Below are positions 43,991 through 53,511 of a stretch of 64,000 nucleotides of DNA, piece after piece. The first letter of the stretch is position 1, and each line of letters begins with the position of its first letter. The position numbers and the translations under genes were made by a program. Source of the stretch: Vicinamibacteraceae bacterium (GTDB taxonomy: Bacteria; Acidobacteriota; Thermoanaerobaculia; Multivoradales; Multivoraceae); NCBI GenBank assembly GCA_012270995.1, contig JAAXHG010000060.1, positions 1 through 64,000 of the forward strand, read 5' to 3'. The notes below the pieces were generated by a model. That model made no database searches. It saw only the letters and a list, made by a program, of their open reading frames with translations, and had not been told where the DNA came from.

Positions 43991-45255
43991 CCCGCCAGGG
44001 CGCTCAGGTCCTTGTCGAACTGGTCGAAGAAGCCGCCGGGCCAGAAGTCCAGCCCCCCTTCGGCGTCCATCGTCGGCGTCTGAACCTGCGGCGCGTCTTC
44101 GGAACGCGGCGAGAAGAAGTGGAGCGCGGCCCGGTCCGGCGCCAGGATCCCGGCCTTGACGGCGCGGCGGATGCCGTTCAGCACATGGTCGCTGTGGCTC
44201 TCCACGAGCACCTGAACGCCCGCCGCCGCGACCTCGGCCAGAAAATGGCCCATGCGGGCCTGGCCCGAAGGGTGAAGGTGAACTTCGGGATTCTCGATGA
44301 GGAGCAGGGCATCGTGCCCGGCGGACAACGCGGCGATGACGATCGGAAGTACCTGGGTCAGCCCGAAACCCGTGTGAACGGGGCGGTGGAACTCGGTGTC
44401 GTCCGATGTCCTGATGCCGAGCATGACGACGCCTGCCGCCGGCAGTTGTTGCACGTCCAGGACGCAGCCGGGGAAGAACGACGCCATTCGCGCCTCGATC
44501 TGCCGGAAGCGGGTGGGCGGTGCGTCGCCCAAGACCAGACCGGGGAGGACCTTGTCGCTTCCGCCTGCTTCCAGCAGCGCGGCCGCGTTCTCGCCGGCGG
44601 GGCCGATGGCGAAGTCCTCTTCCGAGTCGCGGAGCCGATAGGAGTCGCGCGGCCCCAGGCGCTCGGCCGTGAGGTAGTGAAGCCGTTCCAGTCGGTCGCG
44701 GAAGCCGGGATCCTCCTCGAGCGAGAGCAACACCGGGCCTTCTCCGTCCGGGCCCACCGAACGGCTCGTGACTTCGTCCTCATAGCGCAAGCACGCGAGT
44801 CGCAACGACCGGTCGGCCGGTTCGCCCTCGAAGTCCCATGAGTAGCTAGCCGTGCCCCTGGCCGCGCGGCGGGCTTCGATGTCTCGCGCGAGTTCTTCCA
44901 GCGTGGGTGCCGAGCCGGAACGCCCGGCGCGCGACTTTTCCCGGACGATTCGGAGATCAGGTCGCCCGGCGGGTCTCTTGACGAAGGAATCCAGAATGGT
45001 GATGGAGCAGGATCGCCTCCCGTGAACCTGGTCGATCACGTCGGCGGCCCTGCCCAACCTCAGCACCGGCCCGTTGAGCAGCAGTCGGCTCTCCCAAGGC
45101 GAGACATTCACCGACTGATGGAGCAGCCCGATCGCTTGCAGAACCGTGCTCTTGCCGGACGCGTTGGCACCCGCGAGCAGCGTCAGGGGCGCGAGCGGCA
45201 GCTTGAGCAACTCGAAGCACTTGAAGTGCCGGAGCTCAATCTGCGTCAGCACCAA
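43981..45255 (-). CDS. DUF3696 AAA ATPase
   Basis: 424 aa. ABC/OLD-like ATPase: N-terminal LTQIELRHFKCFELLKLPL, Walker A GANASGKST (29-37), Walker B-type LLLIENPEVHLHPSGQ near 315-330, VESHSDHVLNGIRRAV, and the C-terminal DUF3696-like tail with FFDQFDKDL. No TOPRIM nuclease part is seen. The start (TTG 45255, or GTG 45252) lies 20 bases inside the end of the DUF262 gene, and its own stop lies 10 bases inside the 316-aa gene. This tight nesting indicates a three-gene operon that likely acts as one complex. Confidence 0.85.
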   Translation of the reverse strand: MVLTQIELRHFKCFELLKLPLAPLTLLAGANASGKSTVLQAIGLLHQSVNVSPWESRLLLNGPVLRLGRAADVIDQVHGRRSCSITILDSFVKRPAGRPDLRIVREKSRAGRSGSAPTLEELARDIEARRAARGTASYSWDFEGEPADRSLRLACLRYEDEVTSRSVGPDGEGPVLLSLEEDPGFRDRLERLHYLTAERLGPRDSYRLRDSEEDFAIGPAGENAAALLEAGGSDKVLPGLVLGDAPPTRFRQIEARMASFFPGCVLDVQQLPAAGVVMLGIRTSDDTEFHRPVHTGFGLTQVLPIVIAALSAGHDALLLIENPEVHLHPSGQARMGHFLAEVAAAGVQVLVESHSDHVLNGIRRAVKAGILAPDRAALHFFSPRSEDAPQVQTPTMDAEGGLDFWPGGFFDQFDKDLSALAGWD

Positions 45256-46478
45256 GCGTCTCCCGGAACATGCGGCCGGCCATCTTGAACCGGCGCCGGA
45301 CCTTCCTCGCGTCGTTCGGGCCGTACGTAATCGCTTCGTTGAACTTCTCGTCCTGGAGCAGTGCGAAGAATGCGGCCCTGAAGGCCTCGGCTCGTTCCAG
45401 CACGCGCATCACGTCGTAGGGGGCCAGACCGGTCGACATCACGTCCCACAGCGATGCGTTGATGACGCCCCTCCGATCCTGGTCGGGCTCGTGTTTCCTG
45501 AAGGCCTGCCTTTGAAACAACATGTGGTTGTTCGTCAACGTTCGGTGGAAAACCTCGCGGACTTCGTCGAGCGCCTCGTCGCCTGCCCGATTCATGCGGC
45601 CAAGCGCTCTGGCGAGGAAGCGGTCCATGTCTCCGTCGTAGTCCTCGATGGGCAGCAGATGAAAGGCGCAGAAGCGGTTCACGAACTCCCGGTCCCGCAT
45701 CGTCTTCTGCTTGAGACTGCCGCCCGTGGCCTTCATGAACAGGTCCGTGGCGGCTTCTTTCGCCAGGAACCGCGTGGCCGGCCCCATGTAGAGGCAGTTC
45801 CGCATCTGCTGCCGCGTGAGCGGTACGCCGCTGTTCACGCGGTCGAAGATGTCCAGCCGTGCCCGCTCCGGCACCTTCGAGTCGATGGAGTAGAGCGTCA
45901 GGCTGCAGTCTTCGACCCGGTTCTGGAGCTTCTCCGGGAGATCGGCGAACCGTTTTCCGTCCAGGTCCGGCCGGTCGGGAAGCCGGAGCTTCAACTTGTC
46001 GGCCAGAAAGTGCTGGAAGGTCGTGAGGCGTTGCAGACCGTCCACGACGACGACCTTCCCGTCATCGTTCTCCGCCAGGTAGAGAACGGGAAGGGGAATC
46101 CGCATCAGGATGGACTCGATCAACTTGCTCTGGGTGGGCACGTCCCAGAGAAAGTCGCGTTGGAAGTCCGGATTCAGGATGTATGTGCCGCGATCGATGC
46201 GCCGAACCACGTCGAGGACGGTGCGGGGCTCCTGCCGGATCAGGATGGAGTCGATCGGATAGTCGCCCCAGGGAGCGCCCTTCTCGTCGAGGCCCTCGAT
46301 CTCCTCATCCGCCGATCGGGCGCTGGCGGCGGCCTTCTCGTCGTCCGGAGCGGGTTCGGGCGTCCGGCAGAGCCTCGGAAGCGCTGTCCGGGTCGAGATT
46401 CGACGCCGTCCTTGTTTCTTCCACGAGTGACGCCGGCTCGGGACGCTGCCGGGCCTCTGACGGCTCGCTGTCGGACAT
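45236..46478 (-). pseudogene. DUF262 (ParB-like) protein with probable 1-nt frameshift
   Basis: The body is clear DUF262: RRIDRGTYILNPDFQRDFLWD, SKLIESILMRIPLPVLYLAEND, VVVDGLQRLTTFQHFL, RVNSGVPLTRQQMRNCLY. DUF262 proteins are ParB-like nucleases or NTP-dependent regulators and partner with ATPases in defence. The natural N-terminus (MSDSEPSEARQRPEPASLVEETR from ATG 46478) is in another frame from the body; the switch sits near 46350-46380 where PDARTR changes to PEPAPDDEK. The total length is 3n+1, so one base is inserted (or two lost). Without correction the body has no obvious start before GTG codons near VLDVVRR. Confidence 0.72.
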
Positions 46479-46688
46479 CGGCGGGAGCCTAGCGCACCGG
46501 TCAGATTTGGCGACCGGTTGCAACGACCTTGACGAGGTCGGCCCGTGCATGGACGCGAGCAGCGTGCTTCGACGCCTTGACCGACGCCCGGGCAGGCAGT
46601 CCGGCACGTCCAGTGTGCGGCCGGTTCCATTCCAGTGCCATGCGCGAGAGCACGGCGGAACCGCTGCGAATGCTAGGGTCGGAGCGCT

Positions 46689-46940
46689 ATGGCGGTGACG
46701 ACGTTCGACACCCACGCTGCCGTGCGCGCCCTGGAGAAGGCGGGCTTGGAGTCCGCGCAAGCCGAGGCGATCACGGCGACGATCCGCGGCGCCGTCACGG
46801 AGGGCGTGGCGACACAGGCGGACCTGGCGGCGCTGGAGACCCGGTTGACGGAGAGGATCAACGCTCAGACGTGGCGGGTTCTCGGGGGTGTCTTCGCGCT
46901 GTTGGCGCCATGGACGGCGGTGGACCGGCTGCTTGGTTAG
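46689..46940 (+). CDS. small coiled-coil membrane protein, DUF1640-like
   Basis: 83 aa on the opposite strand to its neighbours. The N-terminal part resembles the DUF1640/CCDC90-like pattern (FDTHAAVRALEKAGLESAQAEAI), followed by a short coiled coil (ADLAALETRLTERINAQ) and a single C-terminal membrane segment (RVLGGVFALLAPWTAVDRLL). Such proteins often lie beside mobile or defence genes in bacteria. Function unknown. The 210 bases between 46479 and 46688 hold no other gene. Confidence 0.62.
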   Translation: MAVTTFDTHAAVRALEKAGLESAQAEAITATIRGAVTEGVATQADLAALETRLTERINAQTWRVLGGVFALLAPWTAVDRLLG

Positions 46941-47015
46941 CGTTAGCCGTCCCATGCGGCGCTTTCGAGGGCCGAGGCGGTTCCGTTCGCTTGCGCCGGC
47001 AGCCGCCGGTCGGCT

Positions 47016-47603
47016 TCAGCGGTCCGGCTCCGTCAACAACATCCGGAGCGCCGCCAGCACTCGCCGCGGCCGCCGCCGGTGCATCGCCATGCCGAGCCAG
47101 TACGCGGCCTCCTCGCGGTCCATTCTCTCGATGCCCTCGGCGACCGCGCGCATCCGTTCCCGGCTTCGCATCGGTGCGATGGCGCGGAACATGAGGCCCA
47201 GGTGGAGGGCGAGATCTTCGCTGAGAGCGAGTCCGGTCATCGGCTGATTCGCGGGATGTGCGAGCTTGATGCCGGCTTGAGAGAGTCGCCGGAGGACGCG
47301 GTGTTCGACCAGTTCCAGGTTGCGGCCCTTGAGGCCGGCTACGCGGGTGGGCGCGGTGATCTGCGGCGTCGAGGCCGCGGGGAGTTGCCAGACCTCGTAG
47401 CTGGTGAGCGCCGCGCTCAGCGGGCGGACTCGCAGTTCGTAGCTGGGCGCCGAGTGTCGGCGGTCGGTCGAAGCCAACCCAGCCGCTCGCCGGGTGCGCT
47501 GGGCTTCCGACCCGCCCGAGTCCGCGGCCTTTCCGACGGGCCCGGGTACGCGCGGCCTCCTGCGCGCCGCCCGCGACGCCGCGGCTTGCGAGCGCGGCGT
47601 CAT
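47016..47603 (-). CDS. small partner protein following the DUF499 ATPase
   Basis: 195 aa. The ATG overlaps the DUF499 stop (ATGA), so it is coupled to it. The N-terminal 50 residues are Arg/Ala-rich. Then come SYELRVRPLSAALTSYEVWQLP, and a helical basic C-terminus (LVEHRVLRRLSQAGIKLAH, YWLGMAMHRRRPRRVLAALRMLL). DUF499 ATPases in helicase-methylase-ATPase loci are usually followed by a small protein like this. I do not recognise an enzymatic motif. Likely an accessory subunit. Confidence 0.68.
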   Translation of the reverse strand: MTPRSQAAASRAARRRPRVPGPVGKAADSGGSEAQRTRRAAGLASTDRRHSAPSYELRVRPLSAALTSYEVWQLPAASTPQITAPTRVAGLKGRNLELVEHRVLRRLSQAGIKLAHPANQPMTGLALSEDLALHLGLMFRAIAPMRSRERMRAVAEGIERMDREEAAYWLGMAMHRRRPRRVLAALRMLLTEPDR

Positions 47604-50600
47604 GGCGTGCCTCCTTCGCTGTCGGGCCCGTCGTCTTCCGATGCCTGGTTCGCCGGCCGGGCCCGCGCGGACCCTGAGACGTGCGCGGCGCCGCCGGCGA
47701 ACCGGGTCAGTTGGTCGGCAAGCTGCTCAGGCGCGTCGCCGTGAAGCGGCAGGCCGTCCGGGAACTCCAGGCGGAACGAGGCCTCGATCGTCGATTCGCG
47801 GGCGTCCCGGAACTGTGGCTGGAGGAACTCGCGCACCGGTTGCGCGTCGGACGGCGGGCCGTTGAACACGAGTTCGAAGGAACCGCCGTCGCGGGTCTCG
47901 TAGCTGCCTTCGAACCGGATCGTCTTGGCCGCTCCGGCCACGGCGCCTATCGCGTTTACCATGGGGAAGGCGTCGCGCGGCTCGAACAGTCGGATCGTGA
48001 GCGTTCCGAGCGCCTCCCGCCTGTCGCGCCTGTTCCCAGAGCTTGATCAGCGCTTCGCTAAGCGGCCCCTCGGCGGAGAACTCGGCGCGCGGGCTCGGCG
48101 GAAGCCAGGGTCCTTGGCCGCTCCCCTTGTCGCGGAGCTCGCTCGGAGACTGGTCATCCCGTTCCTCCTCGCTCGGCCGGGGCCAGATCCGCTCGTTTCT
48201 GGCGTAGGACATGGTGAAGATCATCGACTGTTCGTCGATCTCGATCGTCGGGGCCGGGTCGCCGGGACCGTAGAGGAGATCGCCGCGCTGGTAGACGTAC
48301 TCGCCGAGTTCGACGCCCCGGCGGATTCCCCGTACGAAGACATTGTTCCCCGAGAGCATGGGGAGTCCAGGGTCGCGACGGAACTCGTCGCGAAGGGCGC
48401 CGGTCGAGATTTGTCCCTTCTTCAGCGGCGTTCGGTCGCGAATGTAGGCCGGCGAGTCCGGTTGATCCTCCGGAAGCCGCAGCTTGCCGAGGTCGCGCAG
48501 CGCGCGCACGACCTGCTGCTGGCCGGCGCCCGGCCGCTCGGACGACGAGTGCATGTCGATGGCCGTGTGCGCCAGGTCCACCAGGCGGCTTCCGAGCCGG
48601 TTTCGGGACGGGTAGAAGACGTGCCGGTACGCCTGCTGGATGGCGACCGCCAGTTCCTGCACGGAACGCCGGTGCTGTTCGCGCACCTGATCCTGCTGGT
48701 GTTGGGCCAGCTCCGCCAGGCGCTCCGGCTTCTTCAACTCGCGCAGTGCCAGCCGCCGCCGGCTGCGGTCCCGCATGTTCGACTTGCGCGCTTCCTCGGC
48801 CGCGACGAAGACCAGGTGATTGCGAAGGGCTCGCAGCGAGAGGCTCTCCGCGCCCTTCCGCGAGTAGATCCGCTCCACCAGGTCGGGCGCTTCGTCGACC
48901 GTCGCCCCAACGGATACCGCGTCGTAGGAGACGACGACGAGCTTGGGGCGGCCGTCGCCTACTTCGTCCGGCACGTCGAAGGGGCCGCCCGGGAAGGCGA
49001 TCGCGTCGAAGACCGGGCCGTCGAAGATCCGGCGGATACGGTCGTTCAGTTCGGCGCGGGCCTCGCCGCTGTCGATGTGCTGCTCCTCGCGCCGGATGAT
49101 CTGGCTCAGGTTCGCCTCGGCCAGGAAGCGCAGCGGCGCGGCGGGCCGGTCGTCCAGGTAGGCGGACTCGGCGACGAACTTCTTGCGCCCTTCCTCGATG
49201 AAGCTGATGTCCAGCGCCGGACCGAGCATGGAATAGCGCAGTTGGTCGGCAGCCAGCCCCTTGAGCGGCTCGTTGAACGCGAGCGTATGCATGAAGATGG
49301 TCCGCGCCGCGTACTCCGCGTACGGCGGCAGCCGCCGTGGTGGGCGGCGTCGATTTCCTGGGCGAGCGATCTTCTGCCGGCCGGGCCCGCAATGTCGTTG
49401 GCTATGGCGGGTGCGTAGGCGTCCTGGCCGAGTCGCGTGAGGATCTCCTGACGAATCGGCTCGTGCCCGGGGTCGATGTGGTGCAGGTGGATCGCCGCGG
49501 CGTCGTCCGGCGGCTCTTCCCACAACTGGCCGACCGTGCGCGCCAGGAGCCGCAACATGCCGCGCACGCGCTGGAAGGTTGCGAGGGTCGCCGTTTTGCC
49601 GGTCAGGGTCTCCAGGACTTCGGGGTGCAGCGGGTAGCTGGCGGCGAAGGTCTCCGCGTTGGAGGACGGGTTGGCCGAAGTCGGAAGGGAGTCGGCGTGA
49701 GCGGACCAGAGCTTGCGGTAGTCGCCGGCGACTTCGGCCGCCGCGTCAGGATCGATGCTCTCGAAGAGCCGCCGCCGGAGCACCTGGATCGTCTCGTCGT
49801 CCGCGGTCGGATTGAGGAGCGTCGCCTTGCGGGCGGAGACGCTCTCGGCCTCGGCCATCTGGTCGGCGATGAAGCGGTTCTCCTCGCTGTAGGCATCCGG
49901 CGCGCCGCCGTCCCCCTTGCCGATCGCCAGGGTGTAGACGAGCGCCGCGTTCGGCGCGTTCTCGATCGCCTTGAACAGCGAAGTCAGAAAGGTGGTCAGC
50001 TGGTCCCGTGCATCGTCGAGCCGCCGGACCTTGCGCAGATACACGGAGAGCTCGTCGAGCAGGATGAGGGTCGGCTCGCCGCCGAAGAGCTCCTGGAGCG
50101 TTCCGGCCCCAGGCGCCGCCCGCATCTCGTCGCTCTTGCGCACGCGCTCGTAACCCGGTACGCCGGCGAGGGCGTAGGCGATCTGGCGCCACGGCGTGTA
50201 GGCCAGAACGCCGTCGCCCAACGCGCGCCCGTTGGCGGGGTCGGCGTTCTCGCCGTCGAACGCCGCGACGCGCACTTTGCCCGCGGGCGGCAGCGACGGG
50301 TCGAGGAACTCGGAGGCGTCGGCAACGCCCCTTATGCCGCGCGCCGCGTGGACCAGCGCGATCAGGCCGTGCGTCTTGCCGCCGCCGCCGTAGGAGGTGT
50401 CGAGCCGGAAGATGGCGGCGGCCTCGCCGCCGGCGCCGCCGAGGCGGCGGCAGACGTTCGCGAGCAGGTTCCGCAGGCCGCGCGTGGGGTAGGTGTTGGC
50501 GAAGAACCGGGCGGGGTCGGCGTAGGCCGGACTGCCGGCGCCGCTCAGGACCGACGCGAGATCGGCGGCGAAGTCGGCGTCGGTCACCGCTCCGCGGAGG

Positions 50601-50647
50601 ATGTCCTCGCGGGGTTGGCAGGTCTCGAAAATCGTAGGGGCGGCCAC
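47600..50647 (-). pseudogene. DUF499 AAA+ ATPase with two compensating frameshifts
   Basis: From GTG 50647 the frame gives an N-terminal ATPase: SYGGGGKTHG (Walker A, about 85-94), LILLDELSVYL (Walker B) and VARKATLLNPTADDE-like helices. At about 49330 the frame breaks (HHGG should continue LPPYAEYAARTIFMHTLAFNEP, seen one frame over): one base is missing. The second frame runs to about 48025, where it breaks again; TLTIRLFEPRDAFPMVNAIG then continues in the third frame to the stop at 47600, needing one base removed. Length is 3n because the two lesions cancel. The ATPase is about 1015 aa when restored. A methylase/helicase system cannot work without it, unless these are sequencing errors. 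Confidence 0.83.
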
Positions 50648-50720
50648 TTCGGCGGAAGGATAGCGCCGTTGCCGGGCCTGGCCGCCGTGACGGGTGATTC
50701 GCCGTTGGATGCGGGCTCGT

Positions 50721-51008
50721 TCAATCGTCCTTCCGCGCCGGGAACTCCTCCAGAAACCAGAACTCTCCCTCGACCGCGCCAGCCTCCTCGCCGACCGCGG
50801 CCGCCTCGGGCGTCGCCATGTAGGCCTCCGCCCTCGCCCGGTCCTCGACGCCGAGGATGAAGAACACCTCGTCGGCCCTGTCGGCCGAGCGCCAGACGCG
50901 CTGGACCGACAGGCCGGCGGCCAGGCCCGCGGCCTTCTGCTTGTCGAAGACGCGCTTCCAGTGGTCGATGTCCTTCACGCGATTACGAACGAGCAGAACC
51001 ACGGGCAT
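50721..51008 (-). CDS. small ferredoxin-fold protein (ABM/DUF1330-like)
   Basis: 95 aa. PVVLLVRNRVKDIDHWKRVFDK, SVQRVWRSADRADEVFFILGVEDRARAEAYM and a C-terminal strand (EGEFWFLEEFP) suit a dimeric alpha/beta ferredoxin-like barrel of the antibiotic-biosynthesis-monooxygenase superfamily. Catalytic activity cannot be predicted. It is a single gene between the DUF499 gene start and the MazEF pair. Confidence 0.72.
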   Translation of the reverse strand: MPVVLLVRNRVKDIDHWKRVFDKQKAAGLAAGLSVQRVWRSADRADEVFFILGVEDRARAEAYMATPEAAAVGEEAGAVEGEFWFLEEFPARKDD

Positions 51009-51074
51009 CTCCTTGTCAGTTGGTGCGCGTCGCCACGACAGCGGCTTAGGGGCTGGACGACCGGCGGTGCGCCA

Positions 51075-51419
51075 CTAGCGACCGAGGACGGTATCGATCC
51101 CGGAGAGGATGAGGTCGATCTTGGCCCGCGGAATGCGGGCGACGGCGGGTTCGAGCAGCGCCCGGTCCAGAGCGTAGACTTGCGAGACGTTGGCGACCGA
51201 GTCCTTCGGCAGTCCGGTCAGCCGCGTGATCAGCCGGACGTTGCCGGGAGCGTCAGCCCAGCGTAGATTGCCGGTCAGGGGTACGCAGACGACCGTCTTG
51301 ACCCGGCTTCGGTTCAGGGCGTCCCCTTGGACGACGACCACCGGCCGGCGGTAACCCGGTCCGGAACCCCTCGGCTCTGGCAAGTCTGCCCAGCAGACGT
51401 CGCCCTGGCTGATCACCAC
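51075..51419 (-). CDS. mazF: MazF/PemK-type endoribonuclease toxin
   Basis: 114 aa from GTG 51419. Signature motifs: QGDVCWADLPEPRGSGPGYRRPVVVVQ, VVCVPLTGNLRWADAPGNV, TGLPKDSVANVSQ. The Arg in GYRRP and the Ser/Thr in VPLT are part of the cleavage centre. It cleaves single-stranded mRNA at short sequence motifs; specificity is unpredictable. It overlaps the antitoxin gene by 7 bases. Confidence 0.9.
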   Translation of the reverse strand: MVISQGDVCWADLPEPRGSGPGYRRPVVVVQGDALNRSRVKTVVCVPLTGNLRWADAPGNVRLITRLTGLPKDSVANVSQVYALDRALLEPAVARIPRAKIDLILSGIDTVLGR

Positions 51420-51655
51420 TCGACGCGCCGGAGGGCGCGGTAGGCCGCGGCGGCCAGGAAACCATCCTCCTCCTTGTCCTCCCCCACGGCATCGCAGACT
51501 CGGTTCATCTCGTCCGTGATTTCGTCGGGTGCGTGGCGTGCGACGTATTCGTCGAGGGCGGCGGCGTACACGTCGCTTCGCGACCGGCCAGCCTGGCGGG
51601 CAAGAAGCTCGGCTCGGGCGTAGATGTCGTCAGGGATGGAAACTGCGGTCTTCAT
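51413..51655 (-). CDS. mazE: MazE-like ribbon-helix-helix antitoxin
   Basis: 80 aa from ATG 51655 (MKTAVSIPDDIYARAELLARQAGRSRSDVYAAALDEYVARH), a classic ribbon-helix-helix DNA-binding domain with the exposed acidic C-terminal tail (EDKEEDGF) that blocks the toxin. Its end overlaps mazF. The upstream 113 bases (51656-51768) contain no gene. Confidence 0.88.
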   Translation of the reverse strand: MKTAVSIPDDIYARAELLARQAGRSRSDVYAAALDEYVARHAPDEITDEMNRVCDAVGEDKEEDGFLAAAAYRALRRVEW

Positions 51656-51768
51656 ACCGGGAGTATAACCGCGGCGTCGAGCAAGTGGATCCGGGCCGTG
51701 TGCGCCGGATGCCGGCGGGATGCCGGCGTCCCGGAGACGGCGCTGGGCCGACCGGCCCGGTCGGCCGC

Positions 51769-53511
51769 CTACTCCTCCCGCTCCACCCACCACGCCCGCG
51801 TACCGGGGACGAACGCGGTGACTCCCGCCGGGCCGAGTTCGACGCCGCGCATCCTCTTGCTGAAGCCCCAGGTCGTGCTGTAGTTCCACAGGAACAGGGC
51901 CGGCTGGTCGGCCTGGACGTGGGCCTGCAGTTCGCGCAGCAGTTCGGCGCGGCGGTCGCGATCGAGTTCCATGCGGGAGCGGTCGAACAGTTCGTCGATC
52001 TTGGGGTTGCCGTAGCTGTCGTAGTTGCGGCCGTTGTCGATCGCTTCGCTGTGGAAGAAGTTGCGCCAGATGTCCGGGTCGGCGAAGACCTGGTAGGTGT
52101 CGACGTGGGCGATCATCTCGTGCTGGATCAGCAGCGGCGAGCGGCTCGCGTTCTCCTGGATCTCGGTGTCGAAGGAGACGCCGATGCGGCGCAGGTCGTC
52201 GCGGTAGATGTCGACCATGCGCCGGGCGTCGACGAAGGACTGGGGCAGGTTCATCATGAAGTGGAAGCGGACCTGCTCGCCGTCGATCTCCTTGTAGCGC
52301 CAGCCGTCGTCGGGGCTGGTCAGCCAGCCGGCTTCGTCGAGCAGCGCGGCGGCCTTCCCGAGGTCGTACTCGATCGGCTCGACATCGGGATTGTGGCTCC
52401 AGTGGGTCGGCGGGAACATCCCGTTCGAGCGGGTGTAGACGTTCCAGCTCACCTGCCGCAGCACGCGCTCGGCGTCGTAGGCGTGGGCCATCGCCCGCCG
52501 CACCCGGACGTCGCCGAAGAAGTGGTTGTTGCCGCCCTGCTGCCAGCCGATGTAGGCCTGCATCCAGCGCGGCCCCCAGGCCTTGACGCCGGCGGCGTGG
52601 AACTCCTCGTCGTTGGTCTGGCTGCCGTGCTGCTGGACGGTCAGCCAGATGTCGTCGAGCTGTCCCTTGCGGAACTGGAGCAGGGCGGCGTTGCGGTCGC
52701 TGTGGGTAGTGATCGCCTGGCGGCGGATGGGCGGCTTCTCGTGGTGGTAGCCATCCCAGCGCTCGACGACCACGCGGTCGGCGTGGATCCACTCGACGAA
52801 GCGGAAGGGCCCGTTGCCGATGCCGAGTTCACGCAGGTAGCGGTTGTAGTAGGCGCTCGTGCGCAGGGTCGGATCGGCCGCGCGCTCTTGCGGGTTGTTC
52901 AGGATGTGCGCCGGGACGATAGGGAAGTAGAGGTTGTCGATGCGGAGCGCGGAGACCTGCCGGTGGACGACGTCGAAGGTGACGTCGTCGATGATGCGAA
53001 TGTCCTCGATCTCAGCGGCCTTGTACTTGTAGTCGACCGCCGGCACGTTGTCGTCGGCGATCGCCTCCCAACTGAAGCGGACATCCTCGGAGGTGACCGG
53101 CGCGCCGTCGTGCCAGCGCATGCCGGCATGGAGCTTGATGCGGTGGACGAGGCCGCCCTCCAGCTCCTCGACCTCGTCCACCATCGCCGGGTTCCACTCC
53201 GCGGTGAGGTCCGGGGCGCGGTGCGCGATCGGGTCGAACAGCAGGCGGTAGAGGAAGCCGTCGGTCCAGGCGCGGATGAAGAGAGGGTTGAGCGACGTCG
53301 GCTGATCGAGCGAGTAGCGGTTGATCGTGGCCTCGGTATCGGCCCGCTCCGGGTCGAACGGCGCGAACAGCGAATCGGGGTTGGTGATCGGGTCCGCGCC
53401 CGGGTCGTAGTCGAACATCGCGCTGCGGGCCGGCGCGGCGGGGTGGCCCAGGCAGCCCGTCAGGAGCAGGGCGGCGAGCCCGGCTGCGGCGAGTCGCCTG
53501 GTCACATGCAT
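51769..53511 (-). CDS. ABC transporter substrate-binding lipoprotein, family 5
   Basis: 580 aa from ATG 53511 (or GTG 53505, giving MTRRLAAAG). Lipobox LLTGC follows a short leader. SBP_bac_5 (peptide/nickel-type) features: LHAGMRWHDGAPVTSEDVRFSWEAI, the middle DIWLTV, HNPDVEPIEYDLGKAAALLDEAGW, and YDSYGNPKIDELFDRSRMELDRDRRAELLRELQ at the end. It binds oligopeptides or related solutes outside the inner membrane. No permease or ATPase genes are near. Its start overlaps the thiolase-like gene stop, so both are on one mRNA. Confidence 0.87.
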   Translation of the reverse strand: MHVTRRLAAAGLAALLLTGCLGHPAAPARSAMFDYDPGADPITNPDSLFAPFDPERADTEATINRYSLDQPTSLNPLFIRAWTDGFLYRLLFDPIAHRAPDLTAEWNPAMVDEVEELEGGLVHRIKLHAGMRWHDGAPVTSEDVRFSWEAIADDNVPAVDYKYKAAEIEDIRIIDDVTFDVVHRQVSALRIDNLYFPIVPAHILNNPQERAADPTLRTSAYYNRYLRELGIGNGPFRFVEWIHADRVVVERWDGYHHEKPPIRRQAITTHSDRNAALLQFRKGQLDDIWLTVQQHGSQTNDEEFHAAGVKAWGPRWMQAYIGWQQGGNNHFFGDVRVRRAMAHAYDAERVLRQVSWNVYTRSNGMFPPTHWSHNPDVEPIEYDLGKAAALLDEAGWLTSPDDGWRYKEIDGEQVRFHFMMNLPQSFVDARRMVDIYRDDLRRIGVSFDTEIQENASRSPLLIQHEMIAHVDTYQVFADPDIWRNFFHSEAIDNGRNYDSYGNPKIDELFDRSRMELDRDRRAELLRELQAHVQADQPALFLWNYSTTWGFSKRMRGVELGPAGVTAFVPGTRAWWVEREE

